From Caprimulgus europaeus (taxonomy: Eukaryota; Chordata; Aves; Caprimulgiformes; Caprimulgidae), in NCBI GenBank assembly GCA_907165065.1, contig OU015550.1, forward strand, positions 3,817,501-3,881,500: DNA of 64,000 bases, read 5' to 3'. Below the pieces are notes generated by a model. The model made no database searches. It had not been told where the DNA came from and worked only from the letters and a program-made list of their open reading frames with translations. Made by a program: the position numbers and the translations under genes. Numbering within the stretch: position 1 is the stretch's first letter; each line of letters opens with the position of its first letter. Below are positions 12,311-24,300 of this stretch, piece by piece.

Positions 12311-13254
12311 GTTTGGGGTTAGGCTTGCCCAGGGAAGTTTTCCAAAGTGCAGAGGGTGGTTGAGGGGGGTTCCTGTAGGATCAGGGACCCAAACGTCTGC
12401 TCAAACATAGGCAAGGTGTGTGTGAATGGAGCAGCAGCCTGAGAAACTTCAGCCTTTGGTTTTGGGAAGGAGATGGGGAACAAGGAGGCCTGATCCTGGG
12501 ACAGAGGTGGCTCAGATCCATTGTTTGACTTGATTTTTAAAGGCTCCTGTGCCCATGTGCATACACACACACACATACACCCATCTACAAATGCAAAACT
12601 CGGGGCGTATTTTCCACTTTTGAACAGAAGTTGGGCTTCGATGGCATCTGGTTTGGGCACTTGCTCAAGGTGCCGTTGGTGAATTCCTCTCCTGGTCTTG
12701 CAGAACCAGCTCACTGTTCACCCCTGGTCCCACACATCCCAAATTCCAATCCCTGCTGTCATCCTGTCCCCATCCCTGGCATCTCTGCAGGAGCCAACCC
12801 GAGGGTACAGCGAGCACGGGCACGGGCTGCATGCGACTCATGGCACATGTTCCTGTTGTCCCCAAGCTCATGGGAGCTGCTCTGTGGTCCCAGCAGGATC
12901 CCAGGCTGGTGTTGGACCCAGTGATGCTGCAGCATCATTAAACTGTAGTGAAGCAGTGGAGGAGCCCTCAATGGGGAAGTGGTGTGAGAAACCAAACTCT
13001 GGCCCCAAACAAAGTCCTTTTGTGCTCCCGCTGGAGAGCGAATGGGAACAGCTTCCTGCTTCTGGCTTTTGGGAGCTGCTTCCCTCTCCTTCCATGTCCT
13101 GTCCCACTGCTGGAGCATTAAACAGGCCAGAGACCTCCAGAGCCTCCCTCCAAACCCACATTTCCATCCAAGCACGTGGCAACCTCGGCACCAGCTGCTT
13201 CGCCGCCTTTCCCACTCCTCCTCCTCCTCCTCCCGGCCACGCCGTTAGCATCCT
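12311..13254. other. Intergenic; short (CA)n near 12563
   Basis: Unique sequence with a CA dinucleotide run at about 12563-12577. The long overlapping frames on both strands at 12650-13260 show no known domain. Confidence 0.45.
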
Positions 13255-13570
13255 CCTCGTGTAAATTTTAATGAATTGTCATCAGACCAAAGTAATCACC
13301 AGGCAGCAAAACTTAATTTTACAAAAAGACAAAAAAAGAAGCTTTGCTCTAATTGATGGAAAATTGGTCATTTCTTGTCAGGTTATTGTTCATTTCCCAC
13401 CAACTAATGACTCTGCTCCTGCCCGGCGAGCATCACGGCCGTCCTGCAGTGCAGCCCTGGCAGCTCTCGCCCTAAGAGGAGCCCTTAGGAAACCTGAGAT
13501 GAAGAGGAATATTTTCATTAATAAACTTTCAAAAAAAAGCAATGCAATGGAAACTTTCAGAAAGGAGCGA
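13255..13570. promoter_or_regulatory. AT-rich block, possible conserved non-coding element
   Basis: It has homeodomain-type words (TTTAATGAATTG, CTAATTGATGG, CATTAATAAAC) with no repeat signature. Judged by eye only. Confidence 0.3.
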
Positions 13571-14099
13571 GGAAGATGAGGTGATGTCCTGGCCAGCAGC
13601 CCTGGGGGAAGAGGCAGGAGCGATGGGAAGCACTTGGTTGTTTTCATCCACGCAAGCAAACAGTGTTGATAAAAGAGAGCCCATTACATTTTTGGATGCC
13701 TTTCTGGTTTAATCACCCCAGATGAGAGCCAGGTAAATGATGCTGGAGCCCTGGTGCTAATCTGGCAGAGCTCTGCTGAATTGGTGGACTCAGACATCAG
13801 AACTGGCTTTCAATGAACCAGATCTTGTCCCTTTATCAGGATGTTCTTGGGATGGGGGAAAAAAAAAAGGATAATTTTCTTTCCCTTCAAATATTGGCAG
13901 CCCAAAGGAGAACAGACCTGCCTCACGCTATCCCAACCACTGTTATTTACAGATCACATTGTAGTAGTGCTCAGGGACTGCTCTGGTCCCATCTTGTTTG
14001 ATATCATCTAAACACACCCATGGGGTACATGGAGTCGTGTCCCTGTGCCAGGCAGCCCCCGGCCTCCCCGAGCCACTCCACAGGCTTGGTCTACACAGG
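13571..14099. other. Intergenic, nothing recognised
   Basis: Unique DNA without supported features. Confidence 0.5.
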
Positions 14100-14300
14100 C
14101 TATTACGGTAATTTGATAAGCCAGTTCTTCGTGATATGAATCTTCGCCTTCGTTAAAGGGAAGAAAAAAAAAAAATTGCATTTTGATGGCTCACAGGGAC
14201 AGTTCATTAAGCAATCAACTCTTTTAATGAAATATTTCTTTGTTAAAATATTCATTGATCTGCCGCCGTTTTGCATGGAGAAAGGAAAGGACAGTGTCCC
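14100..14300. promoter_or_regulatory. AT-rich block, possible conserved non-coding element
   Basis: It includes GGTAATTTGATAAGCC, CATTAAGCAATCAAC and TTAAAATATTCATTGATC in a compact repeat-free stretch, interrupted by a poly-A run at 14163-14176. Confidence 0.3.
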
Positions 14301-15172
14301 AAATGCTTTTCTGTTGAGTCTTCCCAAACACGCACTGAAACCAGCGGGTTGTGCCCTGGAATTGCCAACATGGGAACTCACACGTCAGCCCTTGGCAGGC
14401 GCCCACCGGGGAGCCCGGCCGGACCCCGCCGCCGAAACCAGGCTCTGGGGCTTTCCAGATATTTTTCCTCCCCCTTTATCACCCTGTTATGCCTGATGAT
14501 GAGTGAGGATTTGCACACCAGGTCTGGGTCTTCTCTGGAGGAAGGATCAGGGGGATGTTGGGGTCACATCTGGTCCAGCTTGGGCAGAGCGGTTTGTGCC
14601 GCGGTGGCCGGGTGTCGTGTGGGGACATCGTGGCAGAGACAGGGGGAAAGTTGGGCCAAGAATGAGCAGAAATGGGCAACTGTGGAGCGGGCAGAGCTGG
14701 TGTTGGTGGGCAGCCTGGGAAGAGGGGGTCCCCAAAGGGTTCCAGGAGCTGGGTGTGAGGGGATGGGGACCCCTTTGCATCCATGGTGCAGCGCAGCAAA
14801 GATCATTTTACATCCCACAGGGGTTCGGCCAGATGCTCTGCCCCTGGTGTAAGAGCAAGGAGGAGGGAGCTCAGAGAGCCAGGATGGAGAGCACTGGCAG
14901 AAGAAAAAAGAGAGGAGGGAAAAAAAAAATAAATATATCAAAGAGTGAGAAATGAACAACTGCAGACAAAGCACCGAATCTGGCCTCCCTCCTCCTGTCT
15001 CAAACCTTGCACCATGAGTAATCCCCGCCGCTCGGCACCGTGACGACTCAGACAAGGAGTCACCGCGTGCGGGTAAGCATCTCCCCGAAGGAAATAATGC
15101 AGACAAACACGGTGAGTGGTGAATGCAGACGTCCTGCTCTGGATGAGTAACGTTATTTGAAAAGCAGATAAA
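14301..15172. other. Intergenic, nothing recognised
   Basis: Mixed-composition unique DNA. The long minus-strand frame crossing it is driven by the neighbouring purine tract. Confidence 0.45.
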
Positions 15173-15350
15173 TGGAAAAGGAAAAAAAAAAAAGAAAGAA
15201 AAAGAAAGAAAGAAAAAAAAGAAAAAAAAAAGAAGAAAAGAAGAAAAAAGAAGAAAAAAGAAAAAAGAAAAAAGGGAAGAAAAAAGGGGAAAAAAGAAGA
15301 AAAAAAAAGAAAGAAAAAAGAGAAAGAGAAGAGGGGAAAGGAAAGAAACC
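15173..15350. repeat. A/G-rich purine tract (GAAA-type)
   Basis: About 175 bases that are almost exclusively A and G on the + strand, built from irregular GAAA and GAAAAA words. It produces spurious lysine-rich (+) and phenylalanine-rich (-) frames. Confidence 0.9.
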
Positions 15351-16414
15351 AAACCAAACCACGGCACACGCCGGTGGGGAGAGAGGAGCCAAGTGTTCTG
15401 TGTCTTGGTGTGTTGGTGGCACAGCATGGCACGGCATGGCATGGCACGTGGGCTCCCGAGCAGGGGTACAGCTCCGTTTGGGATGCTCCACACCCTGCAG
15501 CAGCGTGATCCGCTGTCCCTCTGCTCTCAGGCTCCTTCCCCTCTGGCACTGAAGCTTTGCAGGCACGGAGGAAAATTGGTCACTGTCTGAGACCCCCCAC
15601 GCCACATCCTTTTCTCTGTGTGTGGGAGCAGCACACCCAGGCGCCGAGGTTTTCGCCTCTCCGCTGTCTCTCATTCAGCCACCAGCTTCAACTCACTAAA
15701 GCCCCGCTGAGCCCCGTCTGCCTGACCCTCCTCTGTCAGCGCAAGTAGGGGAAACTGAGGCACGGCACAGCTGCAAGCCAGAGGGGCTGCAGGGCTGTCC
15801 CTGGGATGCTGCACCCCCTGCAACATTTCCCCCCGTGTCCCCTCTCTGTGTGATGCTCCAAAGCAGCGCTGCCAGCCCTCATGGGTGTCAGGACCCCCCT
15901 CCTTGGGGGGTTGGGGAGATGCCGTGGGGCTTTCTGGCTGAGAGCAGCAGGGTCACACTGGCTGGGGAGGGGGGAGTGGTGTCAGACCCCAGGGCAGACA
16001 GCAGCTTGTCGCTTTAAAAGGGAGCCAGGAGCCTCTCATCACTTACAGTAACTCGGTGCATCATTTCTTTGCCTTACGCAAGAGGCGAACGGGGTCCAAG
16101 AGCGTCGGCCACGGCCCCGCCAGCACGTCCGGGCAAGGCTGGATTCCTCCGGGTGCTCGGCAGCCGCTGAGCGTGGGCTGAACGGGGCGTGTGGCCACAC
16201 CAGCATCCTCCCAGGGGGGATCTGGGGGTCTCCTTGGGACCCCCAGCTTGGCCAGCCCTGTGCTGGCTGTGGATGAAGAGCCCAGAGCTGTGGGCTTGAC
16301 CGGGGGAGGACGGATCCTGCTCCCGTCTCCGCTCGCCCGCCGGTCGGTGTGTCCTGCGGTGATGCCCGGGAGGGCACCTGCGTGCAAACACTGCTGAGAT
16401 GAACCTGGGGTGGG
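15351..16414. other. Intergenic, moderately CpG-rich at 16080-16340
   Basis: Unique DNA. A CATGGCACGG-type short repeat lies near 15420-15450. CpG content is raised at 16080-16200 and 16320-16370 but is well below that of the FOXP4 island. Confidence 0.4.
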
Positions 16415-16539
16415 TAGACACAGTGCTGAGGGACATGGGTTAGTCAGGGACTTGTCAGTGTTGGGTTCATGGTTGGATTCGATGATCTTAAAGGACTTTT
16501 CCAATTTGGGTAATTCTGGGATTTTGGGGATTCTGTGAA
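16415..16539 (+). mobile_element. CR1 LINE 3' tail fragment, sense
   Basis: It begins TAGACACAGTGCTGAGGGAC, identical to the copy near 6709, and continues GATTCGATGATCTTAAAGG and TTTTCCAATTTGGG to a CR1-type end GATTCTGTGAATG. About 125 bases remain. Confidence 0.8.
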
Positions 16540-18374
16540 TGTGAGGAAGGGCTGGGCTCCAGGTGCTGCTGGGCACAGCAACTTCATGGGGTGCTGCAAG
16601 AACCACTGGTGTATTTTGGGTAGAAAAGCAGCTTTTCTGCTCATCTGTTGAAATTTCCACCTTGGAAGGGGATGGGAATTTGGGGCTGAGCTGTGTCAAC
16701 ACACAGGTCCCTCCCCAAAACACTACTCTGGTAGGGGAAAAATAAGTTTCTTCCCTTGTTCTCCCTATTTTCCCATTCCCAATTTTCTTCTTTCTCTTCT
16801 TTCCACACTTTTTTCCCTTTATTTTGCCTTGAAAGAAGGAGGGAGAGAACCTGAGTCAAGGCAGGAAGCAGAGGACTTCAGGGGACTTGTTCACATCATC
16901 AAATACAGATTTGTTTTCAAACAAGCATTAGAAAACTCAGGTTTTCTTTTTGAAGTTACTCTTCCCATAGAAGAAAAAGTACAAAACAAAGGAGATGTTC
17001 TCCACCACCCATTTGCCATAACCTGGGACAATCCATAACCTGTGGCAAATGGGCTTTGGAGCCAGCTCAGAGAGGACTTTCTGGGAACGATGAGGATGCT
17101 GCCCCGTTTGGAGCTGCTTTGCCTTGAGTGGGATTTAGGACAAACCCAGACTGAGTTTTTCCATGGAAGATTTCAGCTTTCTGTCAACTTTATGGCAACC
17201 TGAGAATGTTTCAATTCCAGGTGAGCAGGGGATCAAAAACCTTTGGTTGAAAATTTTTACTTTCTGAAGATTTTCTGGTTAGAAAAGCAGACACTTTCTG
17301 AAGGAGGGGAAAAAAAAAATCCAGGAAAAACAATTTCCCACAGATAAAAGCTTGGGAATCATTTGTAGAGGTGTAAGAGTGAGGATGAGCTTGGAAGAGC
17401 TGGAATGGGTCATTTTCCTAGAAGAGATGACAGACACTATATCTGGGACCTGTCACTCACCCCACACTAACTCCTGGTCCTCCAGCCACGTGTCTCAGCC
17501 CTTTGTAACCAGACATTGTGTGAAATATTTCATCCAAGAGCTATAAATCCTGCTGCCTCTGTCCTACCCTTTGGAGATGACACATGCCCAAAGCTTTGCC
17601 TGTTGCAGAATAAAGGAAATTTTCTCCTCTTTTCCCTCTTCTTTCTCTCTCTGTTGGGACTTTACTGCTGCAGCGTGAACAGCCGTGGCCTCTGTCACTG
17701 TCACCCTCCTGGGAATCTCCCAGCCACTCCTGATGTCCCCATCACCATCAGCTTTCCAGCTGTGGCAGGAGCAGCGTGGTGCCTTGGAGACCAAACCCCA
17801 AGGTGCTGTACAAAACCACAGCCAAAGCCCTGTCCAGCCAGCCCTCCTCACCCAGATTCCTGCTCACTCCTATTTTTTTTTCCTGGCTGACACAGCTGAA
17901 CAAAGAGGGATCTTTGGGCCACGCTCAATTCACAAACTCCCCTCGGTGGAAGGCTAGCCGTGTCTTTTTGTGCAAATCCTTCCCGCTCAGATGCTATTTG
18001 ATGTCTTCAAAGGGGCTATTCTTATGTTGAGAAAAGAGGGCAAGCGCAGGTTTGACGAGGCTCGTCCCTCAAAGCTATTTTTTCCCCTCAGAAAAGTGCC
18101 AGTTTGGGATTCAAATATATATATTCTGTTTTTCCATAGGCTGATATTTGGGTGAATAACTCATAAAGTCAGAACACTGGGTACTAGGGTATAAAATCTG
18201 GGGAGGTGAATGGGAAAACAGCTTTTATGTATCTGGGAGGGAAATAAAACTCCTTGAACCCACAAAAATGTCTGAAGAGAATCGTCTCAGGTGAGCCAGG
18301 GGCAGGCAGTGACTTGTGGTGCCTGCATTTGGCTCCTGAGGGTCAAGATTTCTTCTGGGAATGATGGTGGGGAA
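16540..18374. other. Intergenic, nothing recognised
   Basis: AT-moderate unique DNA with poly-A/G runs near 17308. No supported gene or element. Confidence 0.45.
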
Positions 18375-18428
18375 GGGGAGGGCAGGGGAGGGCAGGGGAG
18401 GGCAGGGGAGGGCAGGGGAGGGCAGGGG
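18375..18428. repeat. 10-bp minisatellite (GGGGAGGGCA)5
   Basis: Five perfect copies of a 10-base unit. The regularly spaced G-runs on the + strand could form a quadruplex. Confidence 0.92.
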
Positions 18429-20339
18429 AATCTCTGTGGGGCTGCATCAGGGGAGCAAACTCATCACACTGGTCTCAGCTTTGCCAACACTTCATGGGTT
18501 TGTGATGTGCCAGGAGGGATCTGAGCTGAGGTGGGAAAAATCAAACCTGTTCCACTTCCTATGGGATCCCCAGCCCTGAAATGGGTTGGGGTGACCTGCA
18601 TCTCCAAATCCCGAGCACAGAAATGCCTTTCAACACTTTCCTCCTAAAATCTTCTTTAAAATTCCCCTTTTGAGCAAATAAGTAGGTAAATAAAGGACAA
18701 AATGATTTTGCAACGGTGGCTGCAGGGTCCCAGGAGGCAGCAGGACCCTGGTTCGGATGATCCCAAGGGAGCTCCCGTGGATGATGCTCAGCCAGCCCTG
18801 GATCTGAGGGGTCACCCGGTCACTTTCCCATGGCACATCCGTTGTGGTTGCCCACAGAGGCTGGAGGATGACTGGGAGGTGAGGAAGGGCTTGTGCCACA
18901 CCATGGATGCCAGGCTGGTGTTTTAGGGGTGCAGAGCATCGTGCTGTCCCCCAGCTCAGCTCACAGAGGGCTCCTGCCCAGCACTGGATTAAACCCTTGC
19001 AGGAAATTCCCTGCCTGTGATGGAGAAAACACCCCTGAAGCCAAGGAGCAGAGAAACCAGGGAGCAGAGACAGGGGTCACTGGAGATTTTTCATCTGTTT
19101 TTTTATTGCAAGGGAGAAGGGAAAGCTGTCCTTCCCCAAAGGAAAATGTGCTGGCAGGAAGCAGAGCTCTCCCCTGCCCAGAGCACCGGGGCCGGTGTGC
19201 CCCGTGCTTCCGAGAAACCCATCCTGGGCTTCCAAGAAATTCGGGCTCCCACCACCATGACCTGATTCTGCTGAAGTGGGTGCACAGCAAATGCTCATCC
19301 CATGGGAGCCCCAAAGCTGCCCAAAACCAAACTAAGCCCTCCAGAAAATCCCCAGCCTCCAAAAGAGTTGGGTTAACCCCTGGGTTTAAGGCTCACAGTG
19401 CTCACAGCCAGCCCTGCCCTTGCCCTCTTTGTCCCTTCAAAGGAAGGTTTTTGGGGGGCAAAACTCATGGGTTTGCTGGGATCTTTGCTAAGGTCAGTGG
19501 ACCTTGTACCTGGGGGGAACCAGCTTTTCCCTCGCACAGAAATTCCCAGATAAAGACGTTTCATTCAAGGAAAGATTATTTTTTAAAGCAGTTTTCCTGT
19601 AAAAATGAAATGATAGAAAAAAGGAATCCAGGTGGGCTGAAATACTTTTCATTCCAGTTTTGCCTTTTAAAACTATATCTGTTCATAAAATGGAAATTTC
19701 TAAACTACTTTTGAAGTAAAAAAAAAAAAAAAAAAAAAGAGAGAACATAGAGTGGTCACACTTGGTGTTATTGAAATATACTGGCTTCCACGCCTTGCAA
19801 AGAACTTTATTTCACTCCTTCCACGTGAGACGTGGACCATCCCTCCCCAACCCACGCAGGTCCCTGCAGCAGTTGGGAATATCACCTCCCAAACTGCTGC
19901 TCTGATCCAGCCTTAGCAACAAGGCTGGAGCGCTGAGCCCTCCTCTGCAGCTGGTGGCATCTCCCCGTGCTGCTCTGAGGTGGCCCCAGCCATGGGGTGA
20001 TGCGTTGGGTCCTGCATCTGGGTGATGGTTTGGGTCCAGCATCCTTGGGGAAGTTTGGGTCCTCCATCCAGATGTTTGGGTCCAGCACGCTGATGTGGGC
20101 TCTGCTCCCCAAGGGCTCTGGGGACACCGTCCCTGCCTGTGGGATGGGATGTTGGGGTGTAACAGAGCTGGGCTGGGGGCTGTGGGGGTCACTAGTGCAG
20201 TGCCTCGTTGTTCCCATCTGTAAAATGGGGTCAGTGACTGTCCCGGCTCTGCCCCATGCATGTTGTGAGTGGAGGTGTGTCCCCTCCCAGCCCTTCCACC
20301 CTCCCTGTGCCTCAGTTTCCCACCCTACAAACCCCCACC
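18429..20339. other. Intergenic; 21-base poly-A near 19718
   Basis: Unique DNA up to the CpG island. A run of about 20 A residues at 19718-19738 has no recognisable retroposon body before it. Confidence 0.45.
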
Positions 20340-20779
20340 CAGCCCCGGGGCATCACTTTGCCCCGGGGATTAAACGCAGCAGAAACCAATTAGCGCTGCC
20401 GTTAATGAGCAAAACGCGGAGGGGGCGAGACTGGGGCACGTCGTACTGGGTTGGGGGGGGTGTAGGGGGTGGGGACACCTCTTCCTTCTCCCCCCCACCC
20501 CCCCAAAAAAACGGGGGGGGGAGCGGGGTGTGTGTGTGCCCCGCTTCCCCCCCTTACCGGCTGAAGGAGGGAGGGGGGCGGGCGGGGAAAGCGGCTGCAC
20601 CTGCTTTAGAGGAACTATGGTAGAGCGGCCGGTGCCCGCCCCGCGCCGCCGCCGCGCCGGAGCTGAGAGCGGCGCGTACGGCCCCGGCCCGGCCCCGGGC
20701 TGCCCGCGCTCCTCGGCCCGGCACCGCCCAGCAGCAGCCGCAACACCGAGGGGGTGGGTGGGGGGGTCCAGGGGCGGCG

Positions 20780-20942
20780 GTGCCGGTACCCGGAGCCCCC
20801 CGCCATGTTGTGCCGTTCCTGAGCTATCGGCACCGCCACGGCTGCCCCGTCGGAAGTTTTGGGGAAGGTGGTGGTGGTGGGGGGAGGCGGCGAAGGGGGG
20901 GCCCGCATGCCCACCGCGGATCCCGGAGATCGGCGCGACCAG
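20780..20942 (+). other. FOXP4: Candidate FOXP4 non-coding first exon
   Basis: A consensus donor CAG|GTGGGT ends this stretch at 20942. The left limit is arbitrary and placed near the YY1-like site, because YY1 sites in TATA-less promoters often sit just after the transcription start. Alternative donors in the island are at 21217 (TCG|GTGAGC) and near 21264 (TCG|GTGAGA). This is an inference and needs transcript support. Confidence 0.4.
20907..20942 (+). promoter_or_regulatory. Predicted upstream ORF start in the candidate 5' UTR
   Basis: An ATG at 20907 opens a frame of 12 codons that reaches the candidate donor in phase 0. If spliced to 42687 it would add eight codons and stop at TGA 42711-42713, just past the FOXP4 start at 42703 and in another frame. 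Such overlapping upstream frames usually lower translation of the main protein. It depends wholly on the predicted splice. Confidence 0.35.
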
Positions 20943-21560
20943 GTGGGTGAAAGCGGAGCGGGAGGGTCCCCGCGTGTCCCCGCTACCGGCACCCCCGGGG
21001 GGCTTCGCGCTGCCCCCGCCCCGGTGGAGCGGAATTTCGGGACCCCTCTCTCCGGTCCCGTCCCCACCGGCAGCTGTGGGGTGGGCGGGGGGCACCGGCT
21101 GTGTGTGTCGTGTACCCCCCCGCCCCGCACACACACCCCCGGAGAGCGGCGGGTCCGTCCCTCCGCGCTCGGAAGTTTGTTGCGGCGGCCGGACAAAGGG
21201 AGCGGGGCCGGGGGCTCGGTGAGCCGGGGGGGTGCGGGGTTCCTGGGGGGGAAGCTGGGGCTCGGTGAGACGGAGGTGGGGGGCCGTGCTCCGTGCGCAC
21301 CACAGGGGTGTGGGGGGTCCCGGTGTGTGCGGGGTCCCCGCTGCCCCCCCCGGCTCGGGGGGTCTCCGCCGCCCACCCCCCTTCCGAGGCGTTTCCCCGG
21401 TTGGCGGAGGGGAGGGGGGGTCAGCCCCCTCGGGAAGTCGGGGGGGCGATCACCGGGAAACTTGCTCTGCCGGTGCCGGTTCCGCGGTGTCCCGCACCCC
21501 CGGAACGGGACTTCGCACCGGGGGGGCGGTTTAAGCCGGGGGCTGCCCCTGCCCCTCCAC

Positions 21561-24300
21561 CCGCCCCTGGGCTTTTTTTCTTGGTCCTTCCCATTTTTCT
21601 TCCTCATTTTCCTTTTTTCCTCGGCAGTTTTGTTTTAATTCCAGCTGCCTGGGGGGCTCGGGTGGGTTTTTTTTCCCCCTTTGTCCCCCTCCCGTTGTAT
21701 TTTAACTCAACCCCAGCCCCGCCGCTCTGTGCGGGGGAGCGGCTCAGCGGGTGAATTTTCTCCTTTGAGAGGAATAAATCAATCAGCCCCAAGTTGGTAT
21801 TTTTTTTTTCTTTGAAATTTCGGGGAGAAATCACAACCATCCCCATCAACCTGCAGCCGGACCCGCCGTCCTTCCAGCAGCAAAACCTTCTGCTGGCTAT
21901 AAAATAATAACCCAAAGTGTGAGGTGAGGGGAGAGGTGGACAAACAGTACGGCTTCGGATGGAGCTGGAGGAGATTCCCCAAGAAATTCCCACAGGTTTG
22001 GATTCTGGAAGTGGTGGTGGGGGGGGATTACAGCAGCCGGCGAAGCTCAACGCTCCGCGTTTCGCCCCGGTCTGCGTTTCGCTCGTGTTTAGTGAAAGTT
22101 TGAGAAGCTTTGGTGTGGCTTTATTTGAAATAGGAGCAAAGTTGGGGGGGTTTCCAAAGATTTGGGGGGGATCTTGATATAACTTAGATATGATCCCCCC
22201 AATATCTGCAGCGAGTGGGGGGGGGGGGGGGGCGGTCTCGGCGGGCTGGTTGGGACCCTGCCGGCAGTGCCCACTAATAATATAAATGATAATAATGTGT
22301 TTGGGAAGAGGCTGTTATTAAGGAAAGAGTTTTTATGCTGGAGCTGTTGTCTTTTGGAAGTTGAGAAATTCCCGGGTAAATATGGTTTAACGAAGCTGAC
22401 GACGAGTCGCTGGGAATCCCGGATCAGCCTCTTTCATCCCATTCCCACCCGGGTGTTTGCCTTCGTTGCGAGATGCTCTCCCAAAGTTCAGATATTTCTG
22501 CTATTCTTCCCTGATCCATCTCCCTGGGCTGTGGGATGAAACAAACGCGCCTCTGTCTCTTTCCCCCCTCTCTCTCCCGCTAAAAAAGAAAAGCACTTCA
22601 GAAAGTGCTGTGTCCGCGGCGGATCGCTCGGAACATTTCTTTTGGTGGTAGGAAATCTGGTCTGAGTTGGCAGGCGCGTTTCGAAGGTGTGTATAGGAGA
22701 GAACAAGTGGAGTGTAATTGGTTTTGCTTTTTCCATTTGGGAGTGATTTTTTTTTTCCTTTTAAAAGAAAAAATAAATAGCAGTAAAGGGCTGTCTTTCC
22801 CTCTCTCCCCTCCTGTGCACTTTTTAATACAAATAAAAAAGTGCGGAAGGGAAAGTGGGAATAATTCACAGGCATCTGCAAACTCCACTTTGCTCGGAGT
22901 AGTGGTCGGGAAGTGCCCGCTTTGAAAACTTGCACTGGGTTTTGGTTTTGTTTTGTTATTTTTTCCTCTTCTTAATATAGTCCTGGAGGAATTTGTGTCC
23001 GAATTCCTCTCCGGGATCGCTCGTCAGTTTCAAGCAGCTCTTCCATCTCCATCCCTCTTGCAGGGAGACCACGATACCCAGAGATTTGCTTTTTACCACG
23101 CTCCGAACCAACTTCTCATCGGATTGAGACCTCACTTTTTCCACGAGCGTTGTAAAGCTGTGGGGCATACAATAAAAATGTTATTAGTTTTCTGTATTAA
23201 AAGGTTGGGTTGTTTTTAACCCAAACCAGAAGTAGGATTTAACTTTTACAAATTTTCTTCTTGTGTGTTAAAAATTTACATGAGAAATGTGTTACGCTGG
23301 AGAACAGGCATTTGATGTTAAATCAACCCAACATGTGTCTCGCACAGGCGGTGTGACCCTGGTCCTTGTGTGTTTGTGGGGACGTGTTCCCTTTCATGCC
23401 TCCCCGTCTTCTCGATTAAATAGAATGAAGTCTCGGGCTGTTGTGAAATCTTAACTTTTGATTTATTATTATTTTTTTATTTTAATTCTCATCCCCACCA
23501 TTGAAAAATCCAATGAACCCCCAGGGGTGGGTGAATGGAGAAAATAGGAAAAAATAATCAGATTTGGAAAATTTACCTCCTTTTTTAATATATATTTTTA
23601 TTTTTATTTCCCTCTAGATCTCTTAAATCAAACTGGGAAGGGGACATATGTTGGGGGAGAAGGGACAAAATTTCCTGTGCTGAACCAGGGAGCTTTTGTC
23701 AGGGCTGGGAAGCCCGGGGTGGTTCCTGCCTTTCTTCTGCCCTTTGTGGTGCTGGGGCTGGGGGCGAAGCAGGGAAGAGCCTTGGGAGCCCTCCTGTTCC
23801 CTCTGCTTCAAATAATGGTCGGGAGCTCCTGTTTGGAGATGTTCCCCGTTGGGTCTTTTTTTAATTAATTTATTAGTTGTTGTCTGTTGGGTTTTTTTCT
23901 TGTTGTGGGTTTTCCCCCTTAAACATCCCAGGCTGCTCTAGCCGGGGTGTTTGGCGTGGGGATGGGGATGTCTCTGCTCCCAGCATCGCTCCCGTGATAA
24001 AAACCAAACCATTCCCCGAAACCAGCCGCGTTGCGCAGCGCAAAGTTGGACTCGGTGCGGGAAGGAAAAGTGTGGGAGAATGGGATCAGTGTGGAAAATC
24101 CCCCCCCACACACACACACACTTTAACCTGTGCACTCCAGGGATGTGTCACCCAGTGGGGTCCCAGACCTAAGTGTGAGTTGAGGGGAGCGGTGGGTGCT
24201 CACTGGTTTGGGGAAGGAGGATGCGATGGAGAACGGAGGGGTAGAAGGCTGAGCAAACATAGTGAAATGAAATAAAACGGATTAAAGTCATTGCTGGGGG
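21561..24300. promoter_or_regulatory. CpG-island shore and promoter-proximal first intron
   Basis: CpG falls off but stays above background to about 23200. A run of 16 G lies at 22217-22232. AT-rich, repeat-free stretches at 22270-22400 and 22930-23210 look regulatory in texture. A pyrimidine tract ending CTCGGCAG near 21628 could serve as an acceptor for an alternative 5' exon. Nothing here encodes a recognisable protein. Confidence 0.3.

Larger units (their letters stand above)
20340..21560 (+). promoter_or_regulatory. FOXP4: CpG island, probable FOXP4 promoter
   Basis: CpG dinucleotides are dense here and scarce on both sides, and the stretch is TATA-less. Visible elements are a CCAAT box at 20386-20390, overlapping GC boxes at about 20575-20587, and a YY1-like CCGCCATGTTG at 20800-20810. 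Runs of G and C at 20450-20520 and throughout could form quadruplexes. It is the strongest CpG island in the window and lies 21 kb upstream of the first coding exon, a common arrangement for FOXP genes. The transcription start cannot be fixed from sequence; somewhere around 20600-20850 is likely. Confidence 0.75.

Noticed and set aside
14564-15493. Long minus-strand frame of about 310 codons
   Set aside because: Its core is the reverse complement of the A/G tract at 15173-15350, giving poly-Phe. The remainder has no known domain or splice support.
19718-19738. Processed pseudogene or retroposon poly-A tail
   Set aside because: No gene-like or SINE-like body precedes the A-run and no target-site duplication is visible.
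20615-21607. Long frames on both strands in the CpG island
   Set aside because: High GC removes stop codons. The translations are Pro/Arg/Gly-rich with no homology I recognise, and frames are open on both strands at once.
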